In this document: one piece after another, positions 50,477 to 59,746 of the stretch
Layout of the letters: each line of letters begins with the position of its first letter
How positions within the stretch are numbered: position 1 is the first letter of the stretch
Source of the DNA: Armatimonas rosea
Lineage (GTDB): Bacteria > Armatimonadota > Armatimonadia > Armatimonadales > Armatimonadaceae
Length of the DNA: 64,000 nt
Assembly: GCF_014202505.1 (NCBI RefSeq)
Contig: NZ_JACHGW010000002.1
Span: forward strand, 186,001-250,000
Direction of reading: 5' to 3'
Program-made: the position numbers and the translations under genes
Notes under the pieces: generated by a model
The model's input: the letters and a program-made list of their open reading frames with translations, nothing else
Database searches by the model: none
Told to the model about the DNA's origin: nothing

Positions 50477-50566
50477 CTAAAAGATCGTTTTTAGGCCCAT
50501 TTATGGGTCTTGCCGACCACCCAGAGGGTACCCGGCGGGCTACTTTAGCCGCCCAGGAGAAATCGA
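50477..50566 (+). promoter_or_regulatory. Structured leader before the PQQ-propeller operon
   Basis: Two hairpins: GCCCAT / ATGGGT at about 50495-50508, and GGCGGGCTA / TAGCCGCC at 50534-50553, the latter ending just before the GGAG ribosome site. I do not recognise a known riboswitch class. It could end transcription of the prepilin gene or control translation of the next gene. Confidence 0.4.
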
Positions 50567-51799
50567 ATGAAAGCAGCGCGTTTCGTATTCAGTGTGGTAG
50601 CGTTAGGCGTCGTCTCGGCCGCCCTCGCGGCGGACTGGCCGCAGTTCCGTGGTCCCGAGCGGACCGGGCTCTCCAAAGAGACCGGGCTCCTGAAGGCATG
50701 GCCCGACGGCGGCCCCAAGCTCGCGTGGAAGGCCACCGGCCTCGGGGAGAGCCACACAACTGTCTCCATTGCCAAGGGCAAGGTCTTTGGCATGGGGCTG
50801 GTGGGAGAAGACGAAAAAGTCTGGGCGCTGGACGAGAAGACCGGCAAGCAGCTCTGGAGCGTCAAGATCGCCAACAAGATCGAGCTACAGGCACGCCAAG
50901 GCGGCTACGGCTCCCGCGCAACCCCCACGGTGGAGGGAGACTTCCTCTACACGATCGGGGTGGCGGGCGATGTGCTGTGCATGAAGGTCAGTGACGGTAG
51001 CATTGTCTGGCGGAAGCACCTTGTCACCGACTTTGGCGGCCAGGTTCCGGTTTGGGGCTATAGTGAGAGTCCGCTTGTGGATGGCAACAAGCTGATTGTC
51101 ACGCCCGGTGGACAGAGTGCGATGGTTGCCCTCAATAAAACGACCGGGGCGACTATCTGGAAGTCGCCGCTAAGAAATCGCGCCTCGTACTCGTCGGCGC
51201 AGACCGCCATTGTCAATGGGCAGAAGCAGTACATTCAGTTTCTCGCCACGGGAGTCTTTGGGGTCTCGGCCACCGACGGAGCGCCGGTCTGGAACTACAC
51301 CAACCCGGGCGGCGGCGAGTGGCGCGATATCAACTGCTCCATGCCGCTCTACCGCGATGGGATGGTCTTCGCCGCGACCGCCTACCAGAAGGGCGGCGGC
51401 CTGGTCAAGCCCGGAGCGGGAGCCGCACAGGAGCAGTACTTCCTGCGCGAGATGCAGAACCACCACGGCGGTATGGTCTTGGTGGGGGACTACATCTACG
51501 GCACGGGCAACAATAGCCTGATGTGTGTGGAGTTCAAGACCGGCAAGATTGTCTGGGAGAGCCGCGCACCGGGCAAGGGCTCAATCACCTACGCCGATGG
51601 CCTGCTCTATGTTCGCAACGAGCGTGGCCCGGTCACGCTGGTTGAGGCAAACCCGAAAGAGTATGTCCAGCGAGGGCAGTTTGAGCAGCCGGATCGAACC
51701 CGTGAGCCCGCGTGGGCCTACCCCGTGGTGGCCAATGGGAAGCTCTATATCCACGATATGGACACGCTTCTCTGCTACGACATCAAGGGTGGAAGGTAG
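50567..51799 (+). CDS. Exported PQQ-like beta-propeller protein 1
   Basis: The 410 residues begin with a signal peptide (about 1-21, ending LAA), followed by the standard mature start DWPQFRGPERTGLSKETG. Repeats carry the PQQ-enzyme tryptophan-docking pattern: ALDEKTGKQLWSVKI, MKVSDGSIVWRKHL, ALNKTTGATIWKSP and CVEFKTGKIVWESR. It lacks the calcium and active-site residues expected of quinoprotein dehydrogenases. These are binding or scaffold propellers, often of unknown function. The next paralog starts 2 bases after the stop. It is probably the first gene of a seven-gene operon that runs to 58968. Confidence 0.88.
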   Translation: MKAARFVFSVVALGVVSAALAADWPQFRGPERTGLSKETGLLKAWPDGGPKLAWKATGLGESHTTVSIAKGKVFGMGLVGEDEKVWALDEKTGKQLWSVKIANKIELQARQGGYGSRATPTVEGDFLYTIGVAGDVLCMKVSDGSIVWRKHLVTDFGGQVPVWGYSESPLVDGNKLIVTPGGQSAMVALNKTTGATIWKSPLRNRASYSSAQTAIVNGQKQYIQFLATGVFGVSATDGAPVWNYTNPGGGEWRDINCSMPLYRDGMVFAATAYQKGGGLVKPGAGAAQEQYFLREMQNHHGGMVLVGDYIYGTGNNSLMCVEFKTGKIVWESRAPGKGSITYADGLLYVRNERGPVTLVEANPKEYVQRGQFEQPDRTREPAWAYPVVANGKLYIHDMDTLLCYDIKGGR

Positions 51800-51801
51800 C
51801 G

Positions 51802-52893
51802 ATGGCGGACTGGCCCCAGTGGCGGGGCGCACTACGCAATGGAACGAGCCCGGAGACAGTCGGCTGGCGCGGGGGAAAGCCGCGCCCGCTCTGGCAGGCC
51901 GCGATTGGGCAGGGGTTTTCGTCGGTGGCCGTTGTCGGGGGCAAGCTCTACACCCTCGGTAATGCTGGGGGCACAGACTGGGTGCACTGCCTCAACGCGG
52001 CGACCGGAAAGCCTGTCTGGCAGTACAAGTACACCTGCGGCGCAGGCGACTACGGCGGCCCCCGCGCCACCCCGACTGTCCATAATGGCAATGTCTACAC
52101 GCTCAGCCGCGAGGGGCTCGCGCTCTGCCTCAACGCCGCCACGGGGAAGCTCGTCTGGCAGCAGCGGCTGAGCGGTGCCGTGCCACAGTGGGGCTTTGCG
52201 GGCTCGCCGCTGGTTCAGGGAAGCCGCGTGATCTACAATGTCGGCACCAGTGGCACCGCGCTCGACAAGCTCACGGGGAAGATCCTCTGGAAGACGGGTG
52301 AGGGGCCGGCGGGCTACGCCGCGCCGGTGGCCTTCGACGGTGGCATCGCGATCTTCTCCGCCAAGGCGCTGGTCGCGGTCAGCGCCGCTACGGGCAAGAC
52401 CCTCTGGCAGTACCCCTGGGAGACCAGCTACGATGTCAATGCCGCCGACCCGATCTTCTCGGGCGGCCAGGTCTTTATCTCCTCGAACTACGGCAAGGGG
52501 GGGGCGCTGCTCCGGCTGGGAAGCGGCGCGCCGCAGCCAGTCTGGCAGACCCGTGCGATGAAGAACCACTTCAACACCTGCGTGCTGCACAACGGCTTCC
52601 TCTACGGCAACGACGAGAACACGCTACGGTGCCTGGAGTGGGGCACGGGACGAGAGCGCTGGAGCCTGCGAGGAATCGATAAAGGCGGACTGATCTTAGC
52701 GGGCAACCAGCTGGTGGTGATGGGCGGCCGCGGCGAGCTGATCTTGCTGGCCGCCGACCCCAACAGGCTCACCGAGCAAGCGCGGGGGACGGTGCTCAGC
52801 GGCACCTGCTGGACCCATCCTGTACTTGCCAATGGCACGCTCTACTGCCGGAACCAAGAGGGCACGCTTGTCGCTTTAAACATGCGAGGGTAG
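51802..52893 (+). CDS. PQQ-like beta-propeller protein 2, without signal peptide
   Basis: The start at 51802 (GGAAGG upstream) gives 363 residues that begin directly with MADWPQWRGALRNGTS. That corresponds to the mature N-terminus of its neighbour. No hydrophobic leader precedes it, and upstream codons in frame are inside the previous gene. Propeller units include CLNAATGKPVWQYKY, CLNAATGKLVWQQRL and AVSAATGKTLWQYPW. Either it stays in the cytoplasm or it is exported with a partner. It is 12 bases from the next gene. Confidence 0.85.
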   Translation: MADWPQWRGALRNGTSPETVGWRGGKPRPLWQAAIGQGFSSVAVVGGKLYTLGNAGGTDWVHCLNAATGKPVWQYKYTCGAGDYGGPRATPTVHNGNVYTLSREGLALCLNAATGKLVWQQRLSGAVPQWGFAGSPLVQGSRVIYNVGTSGTALDKLTGKILWKTGEGPAGYAAPVAFDGGIAIFSAKALVAVSAATGKTLWQYPWETSYDVNAADPIFSGGQVFISSNYGKGGALLRLGSGAPQPVWQTRAMKNHFNTCVLHNGFLYGNDENTLRCLEWGTGRERWSLRGIDKGGLILAGNQLVVMGGRGELILLAADPNRLTEQARGTVLSGTCWTHPVLANGTLYCRNQEGTLVALNMRG

Positions 52894-52905
52894 TTTCGAG
52901 AACCT

Positions 52906-55206
52906 ATGAAAACGAGAACAATTGCGCTTGCGGTGGGGCTCACCGCACTGATGGGGAGTAGTGTCGCTCTGGCGGATGTCCAGGGCTGGCTGAACTGGCG
53001 AGGACCGGCAGGAACCGGCATCTCGCAGGAGAAGGGCCTACCGACAAGCCTGGCCGCGCCACTCTGGAGCATCAAGCTCGCTGGGGGCGGGACGCCGGTG
53101 ATCGCCAATGGCAAGGTCTACGCGCTGGGCTACGATGGAGTCGGGCCGGACCTGCAGGAGGTGCTGCTCTGCGCCGATGCCGAGACGGGCAAGAAGCTCT
53201 GGGAAAAGCGCTTCTCGGACTACCTCTCGGATATCACCTACGACCGCTACGCGATTGGAAGCCCTACCGTGGACCCGGAGACGGGAAATGTCTACATCCT
53301 GACATCGGCGGGGGTCTTTGCCTGCTTCACCGCCGACGGCAAGCCGGTCTTCCAGCACGCGATGATGGAGGAGCTGGGCCGCTTGACCTTCACCAATGGC
53401 CGCACGGGTGCCCCGACCATCCTCGACGACCTCGTGATTGTCCGTGGCATCACCAGTAACTGGGGCGGCGATGGCGCGGCGATGGATAGGCTCTACGCCT
53501 ACGATAAGAAATCCGGCCAGCTGGTCTGGTCGTGTAGCCCTGGAGTCGCGCCCAAGGACAATACGTTTGGACGCCCGATCTTCTCCTGGCGCGAGGGCAA
53601 GCAGGTCTTCTACAGCGGCGCGGGCGATGGGAGCCTGATCTGTGTCAATGCGCGCACGGGCGAGCCGCTCTGGCGCTACCCGATCTCCGCGGGAGGGATG
53701 AACGCGACTGTCGTGCTCTACAAGCAGGGTACCCCCGACGAGACCGCGATCTGTATCCACGCCGATGAGAATATCGATGCCAGCAACGCCGGCCGCATGA
53801 CCTCGGTGAAGACCGCGTCCGTGCCCAAGCCCCCGCCGCCCCCTGCGGTTGCCGGAGCTGCCGCCGGACCGCCCGTGCTGGACAAGAGCAACGAGGCGTG
53901 GCGCAACGACGATCTCGCGGCGGTCTCTAGCACACCCGTGCTGGTGGGGAAAAATCTCTACCAGACCGACAAGACCGGCTACCTCAACTGTATCGATGTG
54001 GAGACCGGCAAGATTCTCTGGAAGCAGAAGTTCGCCCCCGACCAGCTCCACGCATCACCTACCTACGCCGACGGCAAGCTCTACGTGCCGTTCCAGAACG
54101 GGACGTTCTGTATTCTCCAGCCCAACACCACCGGGGCTAAGGAGCTGGCGCGCACGCAGCTCGCGGGGCGCTGTATTGGCGCACCGGCGGTCTACAACGG
54201 GAAAGTCTTTGTCTTCTCCACCGAGCGGCTCTACTGCTTTGGCAAGAAGGGCGGCGCTCCCCAGGCGGCGGTGACATCGGTTGGCGCGATGAAGCCCAAG
54301 GCCGGCCCGACGGTCGCGCTGCAGGTGGTGCCCTCCGAGGTCATCCTTCGGCCTGGTGAGAAGGTCAAGCTCACGGTGCGGGGGATCGATGCCAATGGCT
54401 TTGTGACCGAGACCTTCGATGCCAGCAAGGCGACCTACGAGCAGTATGTCCCCCCCACCGCAAAAGTGCGTGCGCTCCTAGATGCCAAGTTCGAGAACGG
54501 GGAGATTATCGGTGGCACCAAGAGCTCCGCGGGGGCCTACCAGGTGACGGTCAATGGCTTCAAGGGGATCATGCGGGGGCGTGTCTTAACGGCGCTACCC
54601 TACACTGAGAACTTCGAGAGCTTCACCCCCACCGAGCCCGACCCGCTCGACCCAACCGCCAAGTTCGCCTACCCGCCGCTGCCTTGGATCGGGGCGCGCT
54701 TCAAGTTCGATGTGCGCGAGCTCGATGGCAACAAGGTCTTTGCCAAGACCCTGGACAATATCGCCTTCCAGCGCGCGACGGTCTTCTTCGGCCACCCCGA
54801 CGAGAAGAACTACACGCTGGAGGCGGACCTGATGGTGGATGGCAACCGCCGCACCAAGTCCACGATTGGGCTGATCAACCAGCGCTACTACATCATCCTG
54901 AGCGGCAACGCCGATGAGGTCGAGGTCAACTCCAACCAGGAGCGCATCAAGGTCACGGTTCCCTTCAAGGTCCAGACCAAGACCTGGTACCGTATGAAGA
55001 CACGCGTGGATGTCAACCCTGATGGCGTCTCGGGCGTGGTTCGTGCCAAGGTCTGGAAAAAAGACGAAGCCGAGCCCGCGGCGTGGACCATCGAGGTGCC
55101 GCATAAGAACGTCCATAAGCAAGGCGCTCCGGGGATGTTTGGCTACGCCCCGCAGGCACTGTTTAAAGCCTATATCGACAATATCTCGGTGAAGCCGAAC
55201 GGATAG
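52906..55206 (+). CDS. Exported PQQ-like beta-propeller protein 3 with C-terminal extension
   Basis: This 766-residue protein has a signal peptide (about 1-23, ending ALA), then a propeller (about 24-450) with CADAETGKKLWEKRF, YDKKSGQLVWSC and CIDVETGKILWKQKF. A Pro/Ala-rich linker occurs near residue 305. Residues about 465-545 look like an Ig-like domain (VVPSEVILRPGEKVKLTVRG). The last about 200 residues are a beta-sandwich, like concanavalin/LamG or DUF1080 families (NYTLEADLMVDGNRRTKSTI). It may bind a polysaccharide or peptide on the outside. It belongs to the same operon as its neighbours. Confidence 0.86.
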   Translation: MKTRTIALAVGLTALMGSSVALADVQGWLNWRGPAGTGISQEKGLPTSLAAPLWSIKLAGGGTPVIANGKVYALGYDGVGPDLQEVLLCADAETGKKLWEKRFSDYLSDITYDRYAIGSPTVDPETGNVYILTSAGVFACFTADGKPVFQHAMMEELGRLTFTNGRTGAPTILDDLVIVRGITSNWGGDGAAMDRLYAYDKKSGQLVWSCSPGVAPKDNTFGRPIFSWREGKQVFYSGAGDGSLICVNARTGEPLWRYPISAGGMNATVVLYKQGTPDETAICIHADENIDASNAGRMTSVKTASVPKPPPPPAVAGAAAGPPVLDKSNEAWRNDDLAAVSSTPVLVGKNLYQTDKTGYLNCIDVETGKILWKQKFAPDQLHASPTYADGKLYVPFQNGTFCILQPNTTGAKELARTQLAGRCIGAPAVYNGKVFVFSTERLYCFGKKGGAPQAAVTSVGAMKPKAGPTVALQVVPSEVILRPGEKVKLTVRGIDANGFVTETFDASKATYEQYVPPTAKVRALLDAKFENGEIIGGTKSSAGAYQVTVNGFKGIMRGRVLTALPYTENFESFTPTEPDPLDPTAKFAYPPLPWIGARFKFDVRELDGNKVFAKTLDNIAFQRATVFFGHPDEKNYTLEADLMVDGNRRTKSTIGLINQRYYIILSGNADEVEVNSNQERIKVTVPFKVQTKTWYRMKTRVDVNPDGVSGVVRAKVWKKDEAEPAAWTIEVPHKNVHKQGAPGMFGYAPQALFKAYIDNISVKPNG

Positions 55207-55235
55207 GATCGCTCGTGTTTGAATCGCTCCCATGA

Positions 55236-55354
55236 ACGGGAGCGTCTTGCTGTCGTCGCAGGCTCCGACACAAAGGGCGCTACGCGCCCCTATGGCCGAA
55301 GACCTTCGTGTCCGAGGCACGAGGACAGCAAGACGCCCCCCTCCAACGGGGGCG
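55236..55354. repeat. Palindromic element F between PQQ genes
   Basis: Perfect 13-bp arms GCGTCTTGCTGTC (55242-55254) and its complement (55324-55336), with further pairing inside (CTCCGACAC / GTGTCCGAG) and a central 6-bp hairpin (55275-55280 with 55284-55289). Outer hairpins at 55225-55244 and 55334-55354 complete it; the right one is identical to the hairpin at 18568. Confidence 0.8.
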
Positions 55355-55386
55355 GTTCAACGGGGGCGATGTGATGGAATCAAACG

Positions 55387-56904
55387 ATGAAACGAAACGC
55401 ACTACTTGCAACGACTCTGCTGGTGCTCAGCGCGGGCGCACTGGCCACACGCGCGGCGGACTGGCCCTTCTGGGGCGGTGGCCCCTCGCGCAACATGGTC
55501 TCCAACGAGAAGAATGTCCCCACCAGCTGGGACCCCGGCCGCTACAAAGGCAACACGGAAGAGATCGATCCCGCCACTACCAAGAACATCAAGTGGGTCG
55601 CCAAGATGGGCTCCCAGACCTACGGAAACCCCACTGTCGCGGGGGGGAAGGTCTTTATCGGCACCAACAACGAGAGTCCACGTGATGAGAAGCTTAAGGG
55701 CGATAGAGCCGTCTTGCTCTGTCTTGATGAGAAGACCGGCGAGATGCTCTGGCAGCTTGCGATTCCCAAGCTAGGCACGGGGAAGGTGAGTGACTGGGAG
55801 TTTCTCGGGCTCTGTTCCTCGCCCGCGGTGGATGGCGACAAGGTCTATATTGTCACCAACCGCTGCGAGGTGATCTGTCTGGATGTCAATGGTATGACCA
55901 ATGGCAACCAAGGGGACCAAGACGAGGGCAAGTACCTGACGGATAAGGGTAAGCCGCTACACACGCCGGGAGCCAAGGACGCCGATATCCTCTGGCGCTT
56001 CTCCATGCGTGAGGAGCTAGGGGTCTTCCCACACAACATCACCAACTGTGGCCCGCTGATTATCGGCAACACGGTCACCGTGACCACATCCAATGGGGTG
56101 GACTGGACCCACACCAACATCCCCAATCCCAAGGCCCCTGCACTCTGCGTCTTGGACAAGAACACGGGCAAGTACCTCGGGGAGGAAGGCAGCGGGGTCT
56201 CCAGCCGCACACTGCACTCCAACTGGTCCTCGCCCGCCGGCGGTCCCGTCAATGGCAAGGACACCGTGATCTTTGGGGGGGGCGATGGCATCTGCTACGC
56301 CTTCGATCTGGCCAGTGCGGTGGGCGGCGACCAGAGTGTCCTAAAGGAGCTCTGGAAGCTGGACTGCAACCCGCCTGAGTACCGGATGAAGAACGGCAAG
56401 CCTCTCAAGTACGCCACGTTTGATGGACCCAGTGAGGTGATTGCGACTCCCGTGCTCTACAACAACCGTGTCTATGTTCCCATTGGGCAAGACCCGGAGC
56501 ATGGTGAGGGGATCGGGCAGATGCTCTGTATCGATGCGGTCACTGGCAAGACGATCTGGACCAACAAGAGCATCCACCGCTCGCTCTCCACTCCGTCGGT
56601 TGTCGGAAACCTGGTCTTTGTCAACGACTACTCCGGCTTTATCCACTGCTTCGACACCGAGACCGGCAAGCTCTACTGGAGCTTCGACACCAAGAGCCAC
56701 ATCTGGGGCTCCACCATGGTCGCCGATGGCAAGATCTATGTGGGCACAGAAGATGGCGATATCGTGATCCTAGCCGCAAGCAAGACCCTTAAAGAAGTGG
56801 GGCGGATCGACATGCGCGCTCCGGTCTACGCCACCCCGGTGATCGCCAATGGGGTGCTCTATATCGGCACGCCCACGCATCTCTATGCGATTGGAACCAA
56901 GTAG
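55387..56904 (+). CDS. Exported PQQ-like beta-propeller protein 4
   Basis: This 505-residue protein has a signal peptide (about 1-23, ending TRA), then DWPFWGGGPSRNMVSNEKN. Propeller units include CLDEKTGEMLWQLAI, CFDTETGKLYWSFD and CIDAVTGKTIWTNKS. Longer insertions than in the other three paralogs hold a KGKPLHTPGAKDADILWRFS segment. The next gene begins on the base after the stop. Palindromic element F separates it from paralog 3, so the upper and lower halves of the operon may be uncoupled. Confidence 0.87.
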   Translation: MKRNALLATTLLVLSAGALATRAADWPFWGGGPSRNMVSNEKNVPTSWDPGRYKGNTEEIDPATTKNIKWVAKMGSQTYGNPTVAGGKVFIGTNNESPRDEKLKGDRAVLLCLDEKTGEMLWQLAIPKLGTGKVSDWEFLGLCSSPAVDGDKVYIVTNRCEVICLDVNGMTNGNQGDQDEGKYLTDKGKPLHTPGAKDADILWRFSMREELGVFPHNITNCGPLIIGNTVTVTTSNGVDWTHTNIPNPKAPALCVLDKNTGKYLGEEGSGVSSRTLHSNWSSPAGGPVNGKDTVIFGGGDGICYAFDLASAVGGDQSVLKELWKLDCNPPEYRMKNGKPLKYATFDGPSEVIATPVLYNNRVYVPIGQDPEHGEGIGQMLCIDAVTGKTIWTNKSIHRSLSTPSVVGNLVFVNDYSGFIHCFDTETGKLYWSFDTKSHIWGSTMVADGKIYVGTEDGDIVILAASKTLKEVGRIDMRAPVYATPVIANGVLYIGTPTHLYAIGTK

Positions 56905-57147
56905 ATGAAAAACTATGCGCTGGCCCTGCTGGTAGCCGCAGTCTATGTGGCCCATCAGGACTTCTGGAACTGGAACGATAGGGGCCTTGTGCTGGGGGTC
57001 TTGCCGGTTGGGCTGGCGTACCATGCCTTCTATGCTTGCCTTGCCGCAGTGATGATGTTTATCCTGGTCAAGTTCGCCTGGCCCACGCGGCTAGAGGCGG
57101 AGATTGAGGCCCTCGGCGATGCCGCCATTCAGGTGGAAGGACACTAA
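56905..57147 (+). CDS. DUF3311-like small membrane protein
   Basis: The 80 residues contain two hydrophobic helices (ALALLVAAVYVAHQDFWNW and LPVGLAYHAFYACLAAVMMF), matching the layout of DUF3311 accessory proteins. These are typically encoded directly before sodium:solute symporters. It starts on the base after the previous stop and ends on the base before the symporter start. The family's role is not known; it is presumably a small subunit or assembly factor for the transporter. Confidence 0.78.
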   Translation: MKNYALALLVAAVYVAHQDFWNWNDRGLVLGVLPVGLAYHAFYACLAAVMMFILVKFAWPTRLEAEIEALGDAAIQVEGH

Positions 57148-58968
57148 ATGGGACCGTTAATCGTCATCCTGATCTACCTGGCGGTGGTCACCTACATCGG
57201 TAGCGTGGCTGTCCGTCGGGGCAAGAACAACACCGAAGACTTCTTCCTGGCAGGCCGCTCGATCGGCCCGATGGTCTTCTTCCTCTCGCTCTTTGCCACC
57301 AATATGACGGCATTTGCGATTCTGGGAAGCTCAGGAGCGGCCTATAAACAAGGCGTCGGTATCTTCGGCATGATGGCCAGCTCGTCGGGGTTCATGATCC
57401 CCCTGACCATCTTCCTGATCGGCACCCGCCTCTGGGCGTTGGGCAAGCGCTTTGGCCACATGACCCAGGTTGCCTTCTTCCGCGACCGCTGGGAGTGCTC
57501 CGGGATCGGAACCTTTATCTTCGCCCTCAGCGCCGCGATGATCGTCCCCTACATGATTATCTCGATCATCGGGGGCGGGACGGTCCTAGAGGAGATGTCC
57601 AAGGGGCTCGTTCCCTACTGGCTGGGCTGCTTGCTCGTGACCCTTGTGGTGACCCTGACGGTCTTTCTGGGGGGGATGCGTGGGACGGTCTGGGTCAATG
57701 TCTTTCAGACCATCTTGTTCATGCTCTTTGGTACCCTGGCGCTACTGGTCATCAGCAGCAACCTCCCTGATGGCGGCTTTGGCGCGGTACTCAGCAAGCT
57801 CGGGGCCTCGCCCAAGGGCTTTCTCCTGAGCCGGGAGAAGATGCCCGCGGAGGTCTTCTGGAGCTACTCACTGATCCCACTGAGCTCGATCATGTTCCCG
57901 CACATGTCGATCATGTGTCTGTCGGCCAAGAAGATGTCGGCGTTTAAGAACACGGTTGTCGCCTACCCTCTGGCAATCATGGCGGTCTGGCTCCCGAGTG
58001 TCTTTCTGGGGATTATCGGGGCGGGTGTCTTCCCCACGCTAAAGGGCACGGAGACGGACGGGGTCCTGCTGAAGCTCCTGACCGAGTACGCTCCGGTCTG
58101 GGTCTCCGGGATCCTGGGGGCAGGAATTATCTCGGTGGTGATGGGGAGCGATGCGCACCAGGTGCTCGCGCTCTCGACCATGTTCACCAAGGATATCTTC
58201 GACTACTACGGGGGACGTCAAAAGTTCGGGGAGAAGAGTAGCATTCTCTTTGCCCGTGGCTTTATCGTGGTCCTGACCGTGGTGGCCTACCTGATCGCTC
58301 TTGCCAAACCGCAGAGCATCTTCGAGCTCGCGGTCCGCTTTGCCTTCACCGGCTTTGCCGCACTCGCTCCGGTCATGGTGGCCGCGCTCTTCTGGAAGCG
58401 TAGCACCAAGTGGGGGGCGCTGGCCGCGACCCTCTGGGTGACCTTCTGGCTCTTCTTGACGGGCTACCTCACCACCATCTCTGAGCCGATTGGCCAAGAG
58501 CTCGCGAAGGCGCAAGCAGCGGCGCAGGGGGGCAAGAAACCCGGCGGCAAGCCCGGTGCGGGGCCTGTGGAGGGCGGCAAGCCCGCAGGGGCACCCGAGG
58601 TCCAAGCCAGCCCCGCAGCCCCGGCGAGCCCGGGTGTTGAGCCCACGCCTGCGGCTGCTCCGGCAAGCCCTAGTATCGAGCCCACGCCTCCCGCCCCGAC
58701 CGAGAAGCCGGCGGGTGCGCCGGAGGCCGGCAAGCCCGGACCTGGAGGGAAGCCTGGTGGCAAGAAACCCGTGACTGCCAAGCCCATCTTCCCTGAGCTT
58801 GGTGGGCTCTTCATGCGCTCCGCCGCTCAGGTGACGGTCTATGGCTACCTGCCGGTTGTGCCGATGGTGGTCGGCTCCGCGCTCCTGATGATTCTCTTCT
58901 CGCTGGCGACCAAGCCTCCGAGCAAGGAGACAATCGAGAAGTACTTCCCGGGTAAGGCCGAGAAGTAG
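57148..58968 (+). CDS. Sodium:solute symporter (SSS family) with long proline/glycine-rich insert
   Basis: This 606-residue SSS transporter has a GGAAGG Shine-Dalgarno. Helices begin VILIYLAVVTYIGSVAVRRG (about 5-24), and the family segments DFFLAGRSIGPMVFFLSLFA and TNMTAFAILGSSGAAYKQGV follow. Thirteen or so helices are expected. A low-complexity insert of about 90 residues (about 456-545: KPGGKPGAGP, GGKPAGAPEV, PAAPASPGVEPTP repeats) precedes the last two helices and is unusual for the family. The substrate is unknown. The link to four PQQ-like propellers suggests uptake of the compound they capture. A terminator follows. Confidence 0.9.
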   Translation: MGPLIVILIYLAVVTYIGSVAVRRGKNNTEDFFLAGRSIGPMVFFLSLFATNMTAFAILGSSGAAYKQGVGIFGMMASSSGFMIPLTIFLIGTRLWALGKRFGHMTQVAFFRDRWECSGIGTFIFALSAAMIVPYMIISIIGGGTVLEEMSKGLVPYWLGCLLVTLVVTLTVFLGGMRGTVWVNVFQTILFMLFGTLALLVISSNLPDGGFGAVLSKLGASPKGFLLSREKMPAEVFWSYSLIPLSSIMFPHMSIMCLSAKKMSAFKNTVVAYPLAIMAVWLPSVFLGIIGAGVFPTLKGTETDGVLLKLLTEYAPVWVSGILGAGIISVVMGSDAHQVLALSTMFTKDIFDYYGGRQKFGEKSSILFARGFIVVLTVVAYLIALAKPQSIFELAVRFAFTGFAALAPVMVAALFWKRSTKWGALAATLWVTFWLFLTGYLTTISEPIGQELAKAQAAAQGGKKPGGKPGAGPVEGGKPAGAPEVQASPAAPASPGVEPTPAAAPASPSIEPTPPAPTEKPAGAPEAGKPGPGGKPGGKKPVTAKPIFPELGGLFMRSAAQVTVYGYLPVVPMVVGSALLMILFSLATKPPSKETIEKYFPGKAEK

Positions 58969-58973
58969 GCAAG

Positions 58974-59007
58974 AAAAGCCCGGAGAGCCCCTCTCCGGGC
59001 TTTTTTC
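58974..59007 (+). terminator. Intrinsic terminator after the symporter operon
   Basis: A 14-bp stem AAAAGCCCGGAGAG (58974-58987) with its complement (58991-59004), 3-base loop, followed by T residues. It lies 6 bases after the symporter stop. Confidence 0.95.
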
Positions 59008-59067
59008 TTTTAGCTCCCGTAGTTCTACTTGCTTCAGTCGGGGCAGGCACCAACCGAGAATAAGCCT

Positions 59068-59718
59068 ATGACTCGCGTTAACTTTCCTGATCATAAGCTC
59101 TCGTTCGAGGCTCCGGTTGGTTTTCGGCGCACTGCGGCGCCGGGATTTCTCTGGTGTGGCCGAAGTGCCGCGGGGGAGCGGGTGACCGTGCAGCTCTGGA
59201 AGCGCAATACAGGGCTGAGCCAGCTCGCCCCCAGCTCCTCGGCGCTGGCCTATGCCCACCTCCACAAAAAGACCCCACTGAAGTCGTTTATGCGTGGCCC
59301 TGCGGAGGGGATGCAGGTAGGGGGCGCGGTTGCCTCCTTTGCGGGGATCGAGCGGAAAGAGTTTGGCAAGCCCGTACGAAGCTACCAGATGCTGATACTC
59401 TTTGCGGGTAATCTCTACTTATTTGAGTACATGGCACCCGCACCCCTCGCGGAGAAGGGGGCGAAGGGCTTTAGCCGGATGCTGGATAGTGTCCGCTGGG
59501 AGGGGCTAACCGGGCGCATCGCCCCCGCTAAGACCTTACCTGCGGCCGCAAAGCCGGGAGGACCACTGCCGATACCGGGCGCACCGACGGCGAAGGCACC
59601 GGCCGTGCCACCTGGGCGGCCCAGTGTCAGCCCGACCCAGCCCCCGCAGATGCCCCGCATCCCCCGCTCCCGTGCGACCTCGACACAGGGTGGGGGCGTG
59701 CTCGGCACGGGCCTCTAG
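59068..59718 (+). CDS. Unidentified protein with Pro-rich tail
   Basis: The start at 59068 is supported by natural sequence (MTRVNFPDHKLSFEAPVGFR). The 216 residues have an N-terminal mixed alpha/beta part of about 140 residues that resembles the DUF1795/PsbP-like style (LSFEAPVGFRR, FAGNLYLFEYMAP, FSRMLDSVRWEG). A Pro/Ala-rich tail of about 70 residues follows. There is no signal peptide. I do not assign a function. It is separated from the symporter operon by its terminator. Confidence 0.62.
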   Translation: MTRVNFPDHKLSFEAPVGFRRTAAPGFLWCGRSAAGERVTVQLWKRNTGLSQLAPSSSALAYAHLHKKTPLKSFMRGPAEGMQVGGAVASFAGIERKEFGKPVRSYQMLILFAGNLYLFEYMAPAPLAEKGAKGFSRMLDSVRWEGLTGRIAPAKTLPAAAKPGGPLPIPGAPTAKAPAVPPGRPSVSPTQPPQMPRIPRSRATSTQGGGVLGTGL

Positions 59719-59746
59719 CCCTAGAGCGCTCCCGCGGAGCGTCGGC

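Noticed and set aside
50477-50566. Riboswitch before the PQQ operon
   Set aside because: Two hairpins are visible, but I could not match the conserved core of any class I know (TPP, SAM, cobalamin, c-di-GMP). I kept it only as a structured leader.
58039-59265. A 408-codon minus-strand frame across the symporter, its terminator and the next gene
   Set aside because: It runs through an intrinsic terminator and two supported genes, and its protein is Arg-rich low complexity.
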